The notes under the pieces are model-generated. The model saw only the letters and a list, made by a program, of their open reading frames with translations, was not told the origin of the DNA and searched no databases. Below, one piece after another: positions 46,042 to 54,816 of a stretch of 64,000 nucleotides of DNA. A program made the position numbers and the translations under genes. Position 1 is the first letter of the stretch. Every line of letters starts with the position of its first letter. This DNA comes from Variovorax sp. PMC12 (GTDB taxonomy: Bacteria; Pseudomonadota; Gammaproteobacteria; Burkholderiales; Burkholderiaceae_C): positions 2,243,001 to 2,307,000 of the forward strand of contig NZ_CP027773.1 of NCBI RefSeq assembly GCF_003019815.1, written 5' to 3'.

Positions 46042-46974
46042 ATGCAAGCGCTCTGGATGGTGCTCGGCGCCTTTTTGTTCGCCACGATGAGCGTGGTTGT
46101 GAAAATCGCCTCGGAGTGGTTCAACAGCGGCGAGATGGTGCTGGGCCGGGGCCTCATCGGCATCGTGTTCCTGTGGCTTTTGGCGCGCAACCGCGGCGTC
46201 TCGCTCGCCACCCGCTACCCCGGCATGCACGCCTGGCGCAGCACTATCGGCGTGATCTCGCTCGGCGCATGGTTCTATGCCATCGCCCACCTGCCGCTGG
46301 CCACCGCAGTCACGCTCAACTACATGAGCAGCGTGTGGGTCGCGGCTTTCCTGGTCGGCGGCGCGCTGCTGGCCTGGGTGCCGGTGCCCGGGCGCGACGG
46401 CCGGGTGGAGCGCCCGCCGCTGCAGGGCACGCTGGCCATGACGGTGCTCGCGGGCTTCGCGGGCGTCGTGCTCATGCTCAAGCCCACGGTCAGCGGCAAC
46501 GAAGGCTTCGCCGGCATGCTGGGCCTGCTGTCGGGCCTGACCGCCGCCTTCGCCTACATGCAGGTGGTGGCGCTGTCGCGCATCGGCGAGCCCGAACTGC
46601 GCACGGTGTTCTATTTCGCGGTGGGCTCGGCCGTGGCCGGTGCCTTCGCCACGGCCGCCACGGGGTTTTCGGGCGGTGCCTCGTGGACATGGCAGCATGC
46701 GCTGTGGCTGCTGCCGATCGGCCTGCTCGCCGCCCTCGGACAGCTCTGCATGACCCGCGCCTACGCCACCGCCAAGACCCAGGCCGGTACGCTGGTGGTG
46801 GCCAACCTGCAGTATTCGGGCATCGTGTTCGCGGCCTTCTACGGCGTGGTGCTGTTCAACGACCGCATCGACGCCGCAGGCTGGGGCGGCATGGCTCTTA
46901 TCATCGCAAGCGGCATTGCCGCCACTGTGTTGCGGCAGCGGGCGGTGCCCAAGGCACCGGCCGAAGAACATTGA
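46042..46974 (+). CDS. DMT superfamily permease (EamA domains)
   Basis: A 310-residue protein with ten predicted membrane helices in two EamA repeats: the first opens MVLGAFLFATMSVVVKIASE and includes NYMSSVWVAAFLVGGALL; the second includes GLLSGLTAAFAYMQVVALSR and ends with VLFNDRIDAAGWGGMALIIA. EamA proteins export or import amino acids, nucleosides and other metabolites; the substrate is not predictable. It has a terminator on its 5' side and is followed after 54 bases by the sulfurtransferase. Confidence 0.87.
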   Translation: MQALWMVLGAFLFATMSVVVKIASEWFNSGEMVLGRGLIGIVFLWLLARNRGVSLATRYPGMHAWRSTIGVISLGAWFYAIAHLPLATAVTLNYMSSVWVAAFLVGGALLAWVPVPGRDGRVERPPLQGTLAMTVLAGFAGVVLMLKPTVSGNEGFAGMLGLLSGLTAAFAYMQVVALSRIGEPELRTVFYFAVGSAVAGAFATAATGFSGGASWTWQHALWLLPIGLLAALGQLCMTRAYATAKTQAGTLVVANLQYSGIVFAAFYGVVLFNDRIDAAGWGGMALIIASGIAATVLRQRAVPKAPAEEH

Positions 46975-47028
46975 ACTGAACCGGATCAAGCGGGCCTGTG
47001 CAGGCCCCGGCAACGAAGGACACACGCC

Positions 47029-47937
47029 ATGTACACCACCCTCGTCACCGTCGAACAGCTGCGCCAACTGCAGGCCGGCGACAAGCCCTTCATGCTGTTC
47101 GACTGCAGCTTCGACCTCATGAAACCCGAAGCCGGCGCGCAGCAGTACGCCGCCGCGCACATTCCGGGCGCGCTGTACGCCAACCTCGACACCGACCTCA
47201 GCGCGAAGCACGGCGTACCCGGCGCCCACGGCGAAGTCGTGACCGCGCAGGAAGACGGCGTGCCCGCATCCGGCGGGCGCCACCCGCTGCCGAGCCGCGA
47301 GAAGTTCGCGGCCTGGCTTTCGGGCATCGGTTTTGCGAACGACATGCAGGCCGTGGTGTACGACCGCAACGGCGCCAACTACTGCGGCCGCCTCTGGTGG
47401 ATGCTCAAGTGGATGGGCCACGACGCAGTGGCCGTGCTCGACGGCGGGCTGCAGGCATGGCAGGCCGCGGGCGGCGAGGTGACCGACCGCGAGGAGCCCG
47501 CGCGCTTCCAGTCGAACTTCGTGACGGGCGAGCCCATTGCGAAGCTCGTGACCACCGACACCGTGCTGCGCCGGCTCGGCCAGCCTGACCAGAACCTGAT
47601 CGACGCACGTGCCGGTGCACGTTACCGCGGAGAGGTGGAACCTCTGGACCCGATTGCCGGTCACATCCCCGGGGCCCTGAACCGGCCCTTCGCCGAGAAC
47701 ATCGGACCGGACGGCAAGTTCAAGCCGGCATCGCAGTTGCGTGCCGAGTTCGAAACGCTGCTCGCGGGACGCGACCCGGCGACCGTCGTCCACCAATGCG
47801 GCAGTGGCGTGAGCGCCGTGCCCAACCTGCTCGCGATGCAGATCGCGGGGTTCGGGACGACCGCGCTCTATGCCGGCAGCTGGAGCGAATGGAGCAACAC
47901 GCCGGGGCTGCCGACCCGGCAAGGCGCTGAACCATGA
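47029..47937 (+). CDS. sseA: Sulfurtransferase, 3-mercaptopyruvate sulfurtransferase type
   Basis: A 302-residue protein with two rhodanese domains. The N-terminal one is inactive (FMLFDCSFDLMKPE, AAHIPGALYANLDTDLS); the C-terminal one has the catalytic loop HQCGSGVSAVPNLLAM. The CGSGVSA loop is nearer to mercaptopyruvate sulfurtransferase (CG[ST]GVTA) than to thiosulfate rhodanese (CRKGVTA). Its stop overlaps the ZrgA-like gene by 4 bases, which places a sulfur-transfer enzyme in the same operon as a putative metal importer. Confidence 0.88.
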   Translation: MYTTLVTVEQLRQLQAGDKPFMLFDCSFDLMKPEAGAQQYAAAHIPGALYANLDTDLSAKHGVPGAHGEVVTAQEDGVPASGGRHPLPSREKFAAWLSGIGFANDMQAVVYDRNGANYCGRLWWMLKWMGHDAVAVLDGGLQAWQAAGGEVTDREEPARFQSNFVTGEPIAKLVTTDTVLRRLGQPDQNLIDARAGARYRGEVEPLDPIAGHIPGALNRPFAENIGPDGKFKPASQLRAEFETLLAGRDPATVVHQCGSGVSAVPNLLAMQIAGFGTTALYAGSWSEWSNTPGLPTRQGAEP

Positions 47938-48512
47938 AGCACAACCGACTCCGACGCACCACCGGTCTCGCAATGGCAGCCGCGCTGTTCGCGGCCGCCC
48001 CGTTCCTTTCCGCGCAGGCACAGCAGCAGCATGCGCATGTGCACGGCCAGCTCAAGCTCGACGTGGCCGTCGACGGGCCCACGGTGGTGATCGACATGGA
48101 GTCCCCGCTGGACAACATCGTCGGCTTCGAACGCGCGCCCAAGACCGACGCCGAGAAAAAAGCCGTCGAAGACGCCGTGGCCGTGCTGCGCGCGGCCGAC
48201 AAGCTCTTCGTGGTCGACCCGGCCGCCAACTGCAAGCTGGGCCCGGTCGACCTGCGCTCGGGCGCGCTGGGCCTGGGCAACCCCGACCCGGCAGAGCCCG
48301 TCGGCCATGCCGACCTCGACGCCACCTTCTCCTTCAACTGCACCAATGCGTCCGCCGCGAAGTTCATCGACGTGAACCTGTTCGGCGCGTTCAAGGGACT
48401 GCGCCAGATCGATTCGCAGATCGCCTCCGCGCAAGGCCAGTTCAAGCGCCAGCTCAAGCGTCCCGCCGGCGCGCAGGCGTCGCAGCCGGTCCGGCTGAGC
48501 TGGGGCAAGTGA
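47934..48512 (+). CDS. ZrgA-like periplasmic metal-binding protein (DUF2796)
   Basis: A 192-residue protein with a signal peptide (MKHNRLRRTTGLAMAAALFA, cleavage after AQA) and, right after it, the short histidine cluster HAHVHGQLKLDVAVDG typical of DUF2796. FNCTNASAAKFIDVNLF near the C-terminus is the other conserved block. In Vibrio cholerae the homologue ZrgA is the zinc-binding component of an unusual ABC importer. Here it is followed directly by an ABC ATPase and an FtsX-type permease, as in that operon. It is less histidine-rich than the Vibrio protein as I remember it. Confidence 0.82.
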   Translation: MKHNRLRRTTGLAMAAALFAAAPFLSAQAQQQHAHVHGQLKLDVAVDGPTVVIDMESPLDNIVGFERAPKTDAEKKAVEDAVAVLRAADKLFVVDPAANCKLGPVDLRSGALGLGNPDPAEPVGHADLDATFSFNCTNASAAKFIDVNLFGAFKGLRQIDSQIASAQGQFKRQLKRPAGAQASQPVRLSWGK

Positions 48513-48516
48513 CGCT

Positions 48517-49263
48517 GTGAGCAACTTCCCGCAGGGCGAGACGACGCCATTGCGCGTCGTACTTGCCGCAGAAGCGCTGCGCTTCTCATGGCCCGGCGTG
48601 AAGACGCCGTGCATCGACATCGAGGCCTTTCGCATCACCGCCGGCGAATCGGTGTTCCTGCACGGCCCCAGCGGCTGCGGCAAGAGCACGCTGCTGTCGC
48701 TGCTGGCCGGCGTGCTGGTGGCCGACGAGGGCCGCGTCACGCTGCTGGGCCACGACTGGTCGAAGCTCTCGGGCACCCAGCGCGACCGCAGTCGCGTGGC
48801 GCACGTGGGCTACATCTTCCAGCAGTTCAACCTGCTGCCGTACCTGAGCGTGATCGACAACGTGCTGCTGCCCTGCCGCTTCTCCGCGCGGCGCGAGGCG
48901 CAGGCCTCGCGCAACGGCAGCGCGCGCGAAGAAGCCGAGCACCTGCTCGCGCAGATGGGCCTGGACCGCAACCTGTGGAAGCGGCAGGCGCTGCAGCTGT
49001 CGGTCGGGCAGCAGCAGCGCGTGGCCGCGGCGCGCGCGCTCATCGGCCAGCCTGAAGTGGTGATCGCGGACGAGCCCACCTCGGCGCTCGACGAAGACCG
49101 CCGCGAAGCCTTCCTCGACGTGCTGCTGACGGCCTGCGCGCAGAACCGCAGCGCGCTGGTGTTCGTGAGCCACGACCAGCGCATCGCACAGCGTTTCGTG
49201 CGGCACGTGCTGCTGCCAGAGATCAACCGCGCAGCGAGCAGCGCGATGGCGGTGGACGCATGA
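48517..49263 (+). CDS. ABC transporter ATPase (LolD/MacB-like), ZrgB-type
   Basis: A 248-residue ATPase with Walker A GPSGCGKSTL, Q-loop region GYIFQQFNLLPYLSVIDNVL, signature LSVGQQQRVAAARAL and Walker B VVIADEPTSALDED. The signature is LSVGQ instead of LSGGQ. It belongs with the FtsX-type permease it overlaps by 4 bases. GTG start at 48517. Confidence 0.88.
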   Translation: MSNFPQGETTPLRVVLAAEALRFSWPGVKTPCIDIEAFRITAGESVFLHGPSGCGKSTLLSLLAGVLVADEGRVTLLGHDWSKLSGTQRDRSRVAHVGYIFQQFNLLPYLSVIDNVLLPCRFSARREAQASRNGSAREEAEHLLAQMGLDRNLWKRQALQLSVGQQQRVAAARALIGQPEVVIADEPTSALDEDRREAFLDVLLTACAQNRSALVFVSHDQRIAQRFVRHVLLPEINRAASSAMAVDA

Positions 49264-50522
49264 AGGCGCTGTTCTCGATTGCCTGGCGCAGTGCCTGGAA
49301 CCGCCGCTTCACGCTCGCGCTCACGGTGTTCTCGATCGCGCTGTCGACCTTCCTGCTGCTGGGCGTGGAGCGCATCCGCACCGAGCTGCGCGAGAACTTC
49401 GCGTCTTCCGTGTCCGGCACCGACCTGATCGTGGGCGCGCGCACCGGCTCCACGCAGCTTCTGCTGTATTCGGTGTTCCGCATCGGCGCGGCCACCAACA
49501 ACATCTCTTGGAAGAGCGTGCAGGCGCTGCAGGCGCACCCCGGCGTCGATTGGGTGGTGCCGCTGTCGCTGGGCGATTCGCACCGCGGCTTCGCGGTGCT
49601 GGCCACCTCGCCCGAGTACTTCACGCGCTTTCGCTACGGCGACCGGCAACTGCTGAAGATGCGCGAAGGCAAGCCCTTCAGCGAGCTGTTCGACGCGGTG
49701 GTCGGCGCCGAGGTGGCCGACAAGCTCGGCTACCACGTGGGCCAGAAGATCACGCTCGCGCACGGCAGCGGCGAACTCAACGTGGCCGAGCATGCAGACA
49801 AGCCCTTCACCGTGGTGGGCGTGCTCGCGCGCACCGGCACGCCGGTCGACCGCACGGTGCACATCGGCCTGCCGGCCATGGAAGCCATCCACCTCGAATG
49901 GGTGGGCGGCGCGCCGATGCCCGGCGTGCACATTCCGGCAGAGCAGGTGCGCAAGTTCGACCTCACGCCCAAGAACGTGACGGCCGCGCTGGTGGGCCTG
50001 AAGAACCGCGCTGCCGTGTTCGGCGTGCAGCGCTGGATCTCCACCTACACCGGCGAACCGCTGATGGCCATCCTGCCCGGCGTGGCGCTCGACGAACTCT
50101 GGAGCGTGATCGGCATCGGCGAGAACGCGCTGCTGCTGATGTCGGCGCTGGTCGCGCTGGTGAGCCTCGCGGGGCTGGTGTCGGTGGTGATGGCGGGGCT
50201 CAATGAACGCCGCCGCGAACTCGCCGTGCTGCGCGCCGTGGGCGCAGGGCTGCGCCATGTGCTGGCGCTGCTCGCGCTCGAGGGCGCGATGGTCACCGTG
50301 CTGGGCGTGGCCTTCGGCGTGGTGATGGCGGCGCTGGGCATCGCCCTGCTCTCCCCATGGCTGCAGGCGCAGTTCGGGCTGACACTGAGCCTTTCCGAAC
50401 CTACACTGAACGAGTGGCTGCTGATGGCGAGCCTGCTGGTCGCGGGCTGGCTGGCAAGCCTCTTGCCTGGCATCCGCGCCTACCGCCTCTCGCTGGCGGA
50501 CGGCCTTTCCCCGAGGATATGA
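49260..50522 (+). CDS. FtsX/MacB-type ABC permease, ZrgC-type
   Basis: A 420-residue protein: one N-terminal helix (RFTLALTVFSIALSTFLLLG), a large periplasmic domain (about residues 40-275), then three helices of the FtsX domain (LLLMSALVALVSLAGLVSVV, ELAVLRAVGAGLRHVLALLA, LLMASLLVAGWLASLLPGI). Such permeases usually work on lipoproteins or by mechanotransmission, but in the zrg operon of Vibrio the equivalent gene supports zinc uptake. It is coupled to the ATPase by a 4-base overlap. Confidence 0.87.
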   Translation: MKALFSIAWRSAWNRRFTLALTVFSIALSTFLLLGVERIRTELRENFASSVSGTDLIVGARTGSTQLLLYSVFRIGAATNNISWKSVQALQAHPGVDWVVPLSLGDSHRGFAVLATSPEYFTRFRYGDRQLLKMREGKPFSELFDAVVGAEVADKLGYHVGQKITLAHGSGELNVAEHADKPFTVVGVLARTGTPVDRTVHIGLPAMEAIHLEWVGGAPMPGVHIPAEQVRKFDLTPKNVTAALVGLKNRAAVFGVQRWISTYTGEPLMAILPGVALDELWSVIGIGENALLLMSALVALVSLAGLVSVVMAGLNERRRELAVLRAVGAGLRHVLALLALEGAMVTVLGVAFGVVMAALGIALLSPWLQAQFGLTLSLSEPTLNEWLLMASLLVAGWLASLLPGIRAYRLSLADGLSPRI

Positions 50523-50524
50523 AC

Positions 50525-51166
50525 ATGCGCATTGCAAAGAAGACACCCACGGTCCAGCCTTTCATGCGGCTTTCAATGCTGCTTGCCGGCGCCGGCCTTG
50601 CCGCCGCGGCCTGGGCCGCGGACCCCGCACCCAAGGACACCACCGCCACCAACCCGCTCGGCGGCAAGGCGGCAGCGGCCCCTGCGGCCGCCAAGGCCAC
50701 GCCGGGCCAGCCGCGGCAGATCACCTGGGAAGAACTGGTGCCCAAGGACTGGGACCCGGCCAAGGAATTCAAGGGCATGGACCTGAGCGCCCTCGATGAC
50801 GGCGACCCGCGCGCCAACGAGCTGCTCATGAAGATGCAGGAGGTGTCGAACAACGCACCGACCAATGCCGCGATGAACGGCGTGGAAGTCAAGATCCCGG
50901 GCTTCATCGTGCCGCTCGAGGAAGCCAAGGGCGAGGTCACCGAATTCCTGCTGGTGCCCTACTTCGGCGCCTGCATCCACACACCGCCGCCGCCGGCCAA
51001 CCAGATCCTGCACGTGGTGCCGCAGAAGGGTGCCAAGTTCCGCGCCATGGACACCGTGTGGGTCACCGGCAAGCTGCAGACGTTGCGCAACGACTCCATG
51101 ATGGGCGTGAGCGGCTACCACGTCAGCGCGGCCAACGTGACCAAGTACACGGGCGGCGCCAAGTAG
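50525..51166 (+). CDS. DUF3299 periplasmic protein of the zrg-like operon
   Basis: A 213-residue protein with a signal peptide (LSMLLAGAGLAAAAWA, cleavage before ADPAP), an alanine-rich linker, and the DUF3299 core: ITWEELVPKDWDP, VKIPGFIVPLEEAKGEVTEF, VPYFGACIHTPPPPANQILH and GYHVSAANVTKY. The Cys-Ile-His motif suggests metal binding. DUF3299 proteins are regular partners of DUF2796/FtsX gene sets. ATG 50525 has GAGGA seven bases upstream; an ATG at 50519 is too close to that site. Confidence 0.8.
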   Translation: MRIAKKTPTVQPFMRLSMLLAGAGLAAAAWAADPAPKDTTATNPLGGKAAAAPAAAKATPGQPRQITWEELVPKDWDPAKEFKGMDLSALDDGDPRANELLMKMQEVSNNAPTNAAMNGVEVKIPGFIVPLEEAKGEVTEFLLVPYFGACIHTPPPPANQILHVVPQKGAKFRAMDTVWVTGKLQTLRNDSMMGVSGYHVSAANVTKYTGGAK

Positions 51167-51329
51167 GTCTTCAGGCTGACAGCAGCGGCCTGTGGTCCCG
51201 CGCCGACAGTGTTGACGGCGCGCCGCCGACACAGACCGTTGCATCCGAGGCGCAGGCTCTGTCATCGCCTGTTGCCGCGCGCCGTTGAAAGAGTTCCGGG
51301 CACGACACCGGCGCAAAAAGGAACTCCAG

Positions 51330-53384
51330 ATGACAAAAAACCATCGTCCAACAGTCCCGCGGCTCCTTACGATTTCGCTGTGCATAGGGGCAATTGCCCT
51401 GGCCGGCTGCGACAACAAGACACCCGGCACGCCGGCTGCCGCCGTCGACCCCGCCGCCTCGTCGATCCCGGCGCCCTCGGTCCCGCAGAACAGCGCACCC
51501 GCCGCGGTGCCGGTGGCCTACACGCCGCCCTCGGCCGACAAGCTCTATGAAATGGTCGCGCCCATTGCGCTCTATCCGGACAAGCTGATCGCGCAGATCC
51601 TTGCCGGCGCCACTTACCCCGAACAGATCACCGCCGCGCACGACTGGCTTGCGCAGAACCCGAACCTCAAGGCCGGTCCGCTGGCCGACGCGGCCAACCA
51701 GCAACCCTGGGACCCGAGCGTGAAGTCGCTCACCGCTTTCCGCAGCGTGGTCAACCAGATGGCGGCCAACATTCCGTGGACCGAATCGCTGGGCAAGGCC
51801 TACTACAACGACCCGACCGACGTGATGAACGCCATCCAGGTCATGCGGCAGCGCGCGGCCAAGGCCGGCCGCCTCAAGAACAACGACAAGCTGCGCGTGG
51901 TCACCGCGGCAACCACGCCGCCGCGCAACTACGCACCCGCCGCGGATTCGCAGGCGGTGTACTACAGCGGCCCGCCCGTGATCGAGGCGCCGCCGCAGTA
52001 CATCACCATCGAGCCCGTGCAGCCCGACGTGGTGTACGTGCCCGCCTATGACCCGCAAGTGATCTACGGCACGCCCCAGCCCGTGTACCCGGGCTATGCC
52101 TATGCACCGGCGGTCGAGGTGGCGCCGGGCTACAGCCAGGGGCAGGTGCTCGCGGCCGGCGCGCTGGCGTTCGGTGCGGGCGTGGTGGTCGGCGCCGCGC
52201 TGGAGCGCCACGACTGGGGCTGGCATTCGTGGAACATGAACTGGGGCGCACCGGGCTGGCGCGGCCGCGACACCGGCGCACCGCCGCCACCGGCCTACCG
52301 CCCCGCGGTGGTCTACAACAACAACACCTACGTCTCGCGCTCGACCACGGTGGTCAACAGCGTGACCAACGTGCGCAACGTCTACAACAACAACAACGGT
52401 GCACCGCGCGGACTGCCGGCAGGCGCCGCCGCACCCAACTTCGCTGCCGCTCCCGGCTTTGCGCCGCAGCAGCAACAGCAGATGCAGCAGCAAGCCGCGC
52501 TGGCCCAACAGCAGCAACAGCAGCAGGCCCGCCAGCAGGAAGCCCTGCTGCGCCAGCAGCAGATGCAGCAGCAGGGACAGCAGCGTGCGCAGCAGCAGGC
52601 CCAGCAACAACAGGCCCAGCAGCTTCACGCGCAGCAATTGCAGCAACAGCAGCAGCAAGCGCGGCAGGCACAGGTCCAGCAACAGCAGCAACAAGACCAG
52701 CAGCGCCGCCAGCAACAGGCACAGCAGGCACAGCAACTGGCGCAACAGCAGGCGCAGCAACAGCACCAGCCGGCCCGCTTCGCGGGCCAGCCACCGGGCT
52801 CGCAGCAGCATGAGCAGCAACAGCGCGAACAACAACGCCAGGAACGCCAGCAACAACAGGCGCAGCAGGCACAAGCACAGGCGCAGCAGGAACAGTCAAG
52901 GCGCCAGCAGATGCAGCAACAGCAGGCCCAGCAGCAGGCGCGTGCGCAGCAGCAGGCTCAGGCCCAGGCGCAGCAGCAACAACAGCAGCAGCTCCAGCAC
53001 CAGCGGGAACAGCAGCAGCAGCAACAACAGGCGCAGAACCAGGCACGCCAGCAGCAGCAGGCACAGATGGAACAGATGCGCCGCCAGCAGCAGCAAGCTC
53101 AGCAACAGGCAGCCCATCAACAACAGCAACAGCAGCAACAGGCGATGCAGGTGCAGCAGCAGCGCCAGCAGCTGCAAATGCAACAACAGCAGCAGCACAT
53201 GCAGCAGGAGCAGGCGCGTCAGGCCCAGATGCGGCAGCAGCAGCAACAACAGGCGCAGCAACAGCAGCAGCACGCCCAGCAACAGGCGCAACAGCAACAA
53301 CAGCGCGTGGCCGCCGCCGCGGCCGCGGCCGCCCATCGCCCACCCCGCCCCGGCGAGCCGGGACAGCCGCCGCAGCACCCTTGA
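51330..53384 (+). CDS. DUF3300 lipoprotein with long glutamine-rich C-terminal domain
   Basis: A 684-residue protein. It begins with a lipoprotein signal (LCIGAIALAGC) and continues with the DUF3300 domain (SADKLYEMVAPIALYPDKLI, AQILAGATYPEQI, YVPAYDPQVIYG). A Gly/Ala helix (AAGALAFGAGVVVGAALERH) and an Asn-rich stretch follow. Residues about 380-658 are mostly Gln with Ala, Arg, His and Met; the end is Ala/Pro-rich. The function of DUF3300 is unknown; surface or envelope location is inferred from the lipobox. ATG at 51330 follows AAAAGGA. Confidence 0.8.
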   Translation: MTKNHRPTVPRLLTISLCIGAIALAGCDNKTPGTPAAAVDPAASSIPAPSVPQNSAPAAVPVAYTPPSADKLYEMVAPIALYPDKLIAQILAGATYPEQITAAHDWLAQNPNLKAGPLADAANQQPWDPSVKSLTAFRSVVNQMAANIPWTESLGKAYYNDPTDVMNAIQVMRQRAAKAGRLKNNDKLRVVTAATTPPRNYAPAADSQAVYYSGPPVIEAPPQYITIEPVQPDVVYVPAYDPQVIYGTPQPVYPGYAYAPAVEVAPGYSQGQVLAAGALAFGAGVVVGAALERHDWGWHSWNMNWGAPGWRGRDTGAPPPPAYRPAVVYNNNTYVSRSTTVVNSVTNVRNVYNNNNGAPRGLPAGAAAPNFAAAPGFAPQQQQQMQQQAALAQQQQQQQARQQEALLRQQQMQQQGQQRAQQQAQQQQAQQLHAQQLQQQQQQARQAQVQQQQQQDQQRRQQQAQQAQQLAQQQAQQQHQPARFAGQPPGSQQHEQQQREQQRQERQQQQAQQAQAQAQQEQSRRQQMQQQQAQQQARAQQQAQAQAQQQQQQQLQHQREQQQQQQQAQNQARQQQQAQMEQMRRQQQQAQQQAAHQQQQQQQQAMQVQQQRQQLQMQQQQQHMQQEQARQAQMRQQQQQQAQQQQQHAQQQAQQQQQRVAAAAAAAAHRPPRPGEPGQPPQHP
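52467..53303 (+). repeat. CAG/CAA-rich low-complexity tract
   Basis: About 840 bases inside the DUF3300 gene that are mostly CAG and CAA codons, interrupted by GCG/GCA/GCC and CGC codons. CAG and CAA are mixed and the interruptions are irregular, which argues against a recent pure triplet expansion and for selection on the amino-acid sequence. Confidence 0.9.
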
Positions 53385-53402
53385 TGATTCCCTGATGAAC
53401 GA

Positions 53403-53437
53403 AGAGCCGGCTGCTTGCGCAGGCCGGCTCTTTTTTT
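53403..53437. terminator. Terminator between the DUF3300 gene and the convergent M20 gene
   Basis: GAGCCGGC (53404-53411) and GCCGGCTC (53423-53430) form an 8-bp stem followed by seven T. It ends the DUF3300 transcript on the plus strand; the A residues on the other side are few, so termination of the minus-strand gene is less certain. Confidence 0.88.
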
Positions 53438-53450
53438 CATCAAGGCTCGA

Positions 53451-54719
53451 TCAGTTCTTGCCGATCTCGGTCAGCAGCCGCGTGACGAGGTAGATGCGCG
53501 GCACGATCGAATCGACTTCGATGTACTCGTCGCGTGCGTGGTAGCCGAAGCCCGCGAGGCCGAAGCTCTCCACCACCGTGGCCTTGCCCGAGCGCCCCGC
53601 GTAGCCGGCGTCTGTGCCGCCACCGGTCATGGGCGTGAGCGCGAGGTCGCGGTCGATTTCCCTGTAGATGGCCTGCGCCTTCTCGGCCAGCGCGCGGCCC
53701 TTCTCGCCCGCAATGAAGGCCGGGCGGCCCACTTCCAACTTCACGGTGGTCTCGGTGTCGGGAATCAGCTTGCCGGCCGCAACCTTGGCCTGCAGCGCTT
53801 CGTTGAGCTTCTTCTCCGCGCCGGGCTGCGTGATGCGCACGTCGCCCTGTGCCTGCGCCTTCTCGGTGATCTGGTTGAGCGGGCCGGTGGCGCGCGCCAC
53901 GGTCCAGTTGAGCGTCACGCCGGGGATGTCCTTGGCGAGGTCCTTGGTCTGCAGCATCTGGTACGACAGCTCGTACAGCGCATTGCGGCCCAGCTCCGGC
54001 GCGGCGCCGGCATGCGCCGCGCGGCCCTTCACCTCGAGCGTGGCGGTGGCAATGCCGGCCGCGCCCAGCAGCAGCGATTCGCCCTTGGCCACCGACTTGG
54101 CCGCCGTCGGCTCGAACGACAGCACGGTGTCGTGCTGGTCGGCCAGGGTCGCGATCAGTTCGCCGGAGCCGACCGAGCCCACTTCCTCGTCGGGGTTCAT
54201 CACCACGGTGAGCGTGTCGTAGTCGCGCCAGCCGGCGTCGGCCAGGATCTTCAGCGAGGCCATGATGACCGCGAGGCCGCCCTTGTCGTCCGCGATGCCG
54301 GGGCCGTAGATGCGGTTGCCGTCGACCTTGTAGGGCTGGCCGTTCAGGATGCCGGCCGGGTACACCGTGTCCATGTGGCCCTGCAGCATGATCTTGCGCT
54401 TGCCCGTGCCCTTGAGCGTGGCGATCACGATGTCGGCGCCCGCGCCGGCCGTCGCCTTGCGTCGCTCGGTCTTGAAGCCGGCAGCCTTCAGGCGCCCTTC
54501 CACCACGTCGGCCATCTTGAGCAGGCCGTCGACGTTGAGGCTGCCCGATTCGATCAGCACCATTTCCTTGAGGTTGTCGATCACTGCCGGCTGCGCCTTC
54601 TCGGCGGCGGCCAGCAGCCTGGCGTCGGGTGCGGCGTGGGCGGCAACCATGGCGCCGAATGCAAGGCCGCAGGCAGCGGCAATGGAGCGGAGGACGAAGA
54701 AGGAAGAGTGCTGGGTCAT
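53451..54719 (-). CDS. M20 family carboxypeptidase, glutamate carboxypeptidase-like, exported
   Basis: A 422-residue enzyme resembling Pseudomonas carboxypeptidase G2, which removes C-terminal glutamate from folates. It has a signal peptide (FVLRSIAAACGLAFGAMVAA, cleavage after AHA). Metal ligands lie in MLQGHMDTVYP, YGPGIADDKGGLAV and the catalytic Glu pair MNPDEEVGSVG, with a later Asp/Glu in VLSFEPT and a final GGGTDAGYAG plus GYHARDEYIEV. The dimerisation domain has GRAAHAGAAPELGRNALYEL. The substrate is inferred only from the family. Confidence 0.88.
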   Translation of the reverse strand: MTQHSSFFVLRSIAAACGLAFGAMVAAHAAPDARLLAAAEKAQPAVIDNLKEMVLIESGSLNVDGLLKMADVVEGRLKAAGFKTERRKATAGAGADIVIATLKGTGKRKIMLQGHMDTVYPAGILNGQPYKVDGNRIYGPGIADDKGGLAVIMASLKILADAGWRDYDTLTVVMNPDEEVGSVGSGELIATLADQHDTVLSFEPTAAKSVAKGESLLLGAAGIATATLEVKGRAAHAGAAPELGRNALYELSYQMLQTKDLAKDIPGVTLNWTVARATGPLNQITEKAQAQGDVRITQPGAEKKLNEALQAKVAAGKLIPDTETTVKLEVGRPAFIAGEKGRALAEKAQAIYREIDRDLALTPMTGGGTDAGYAGRSGKATVVESFGLAGFGYHARDEYIEVDSIVPRIYLVTRLLTEIGKN

Positions 54720-54816
54720 GTGTGTTGTCGACTCTGGTTGATGAGCGGCGCACAGCATATCGGCCGCTTCGCCGGCGGCCAGCAAATCGGCGACACCCGC
54801 TGCCGCCTGCCGGTTC

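Noticed and set aside
51199..51222. Hairpin CGCGCCG/CGGCGCG after the DUF3299 gene as a terminator
   Set aside because: The stem is real, but it has a 10-base loop and no T run, so I did not call it a terminator.
52354..53343. Alternative coding of the CAG/CAA tract as Ala/Val-, Leu- or Ser/Asn-rich proteins in other frames
   Set aside because: These are frame shifts of the same triplet tract. The Gln frame has a lipoprotein signal, a DUF3300 domain and a ribosome-binding site.
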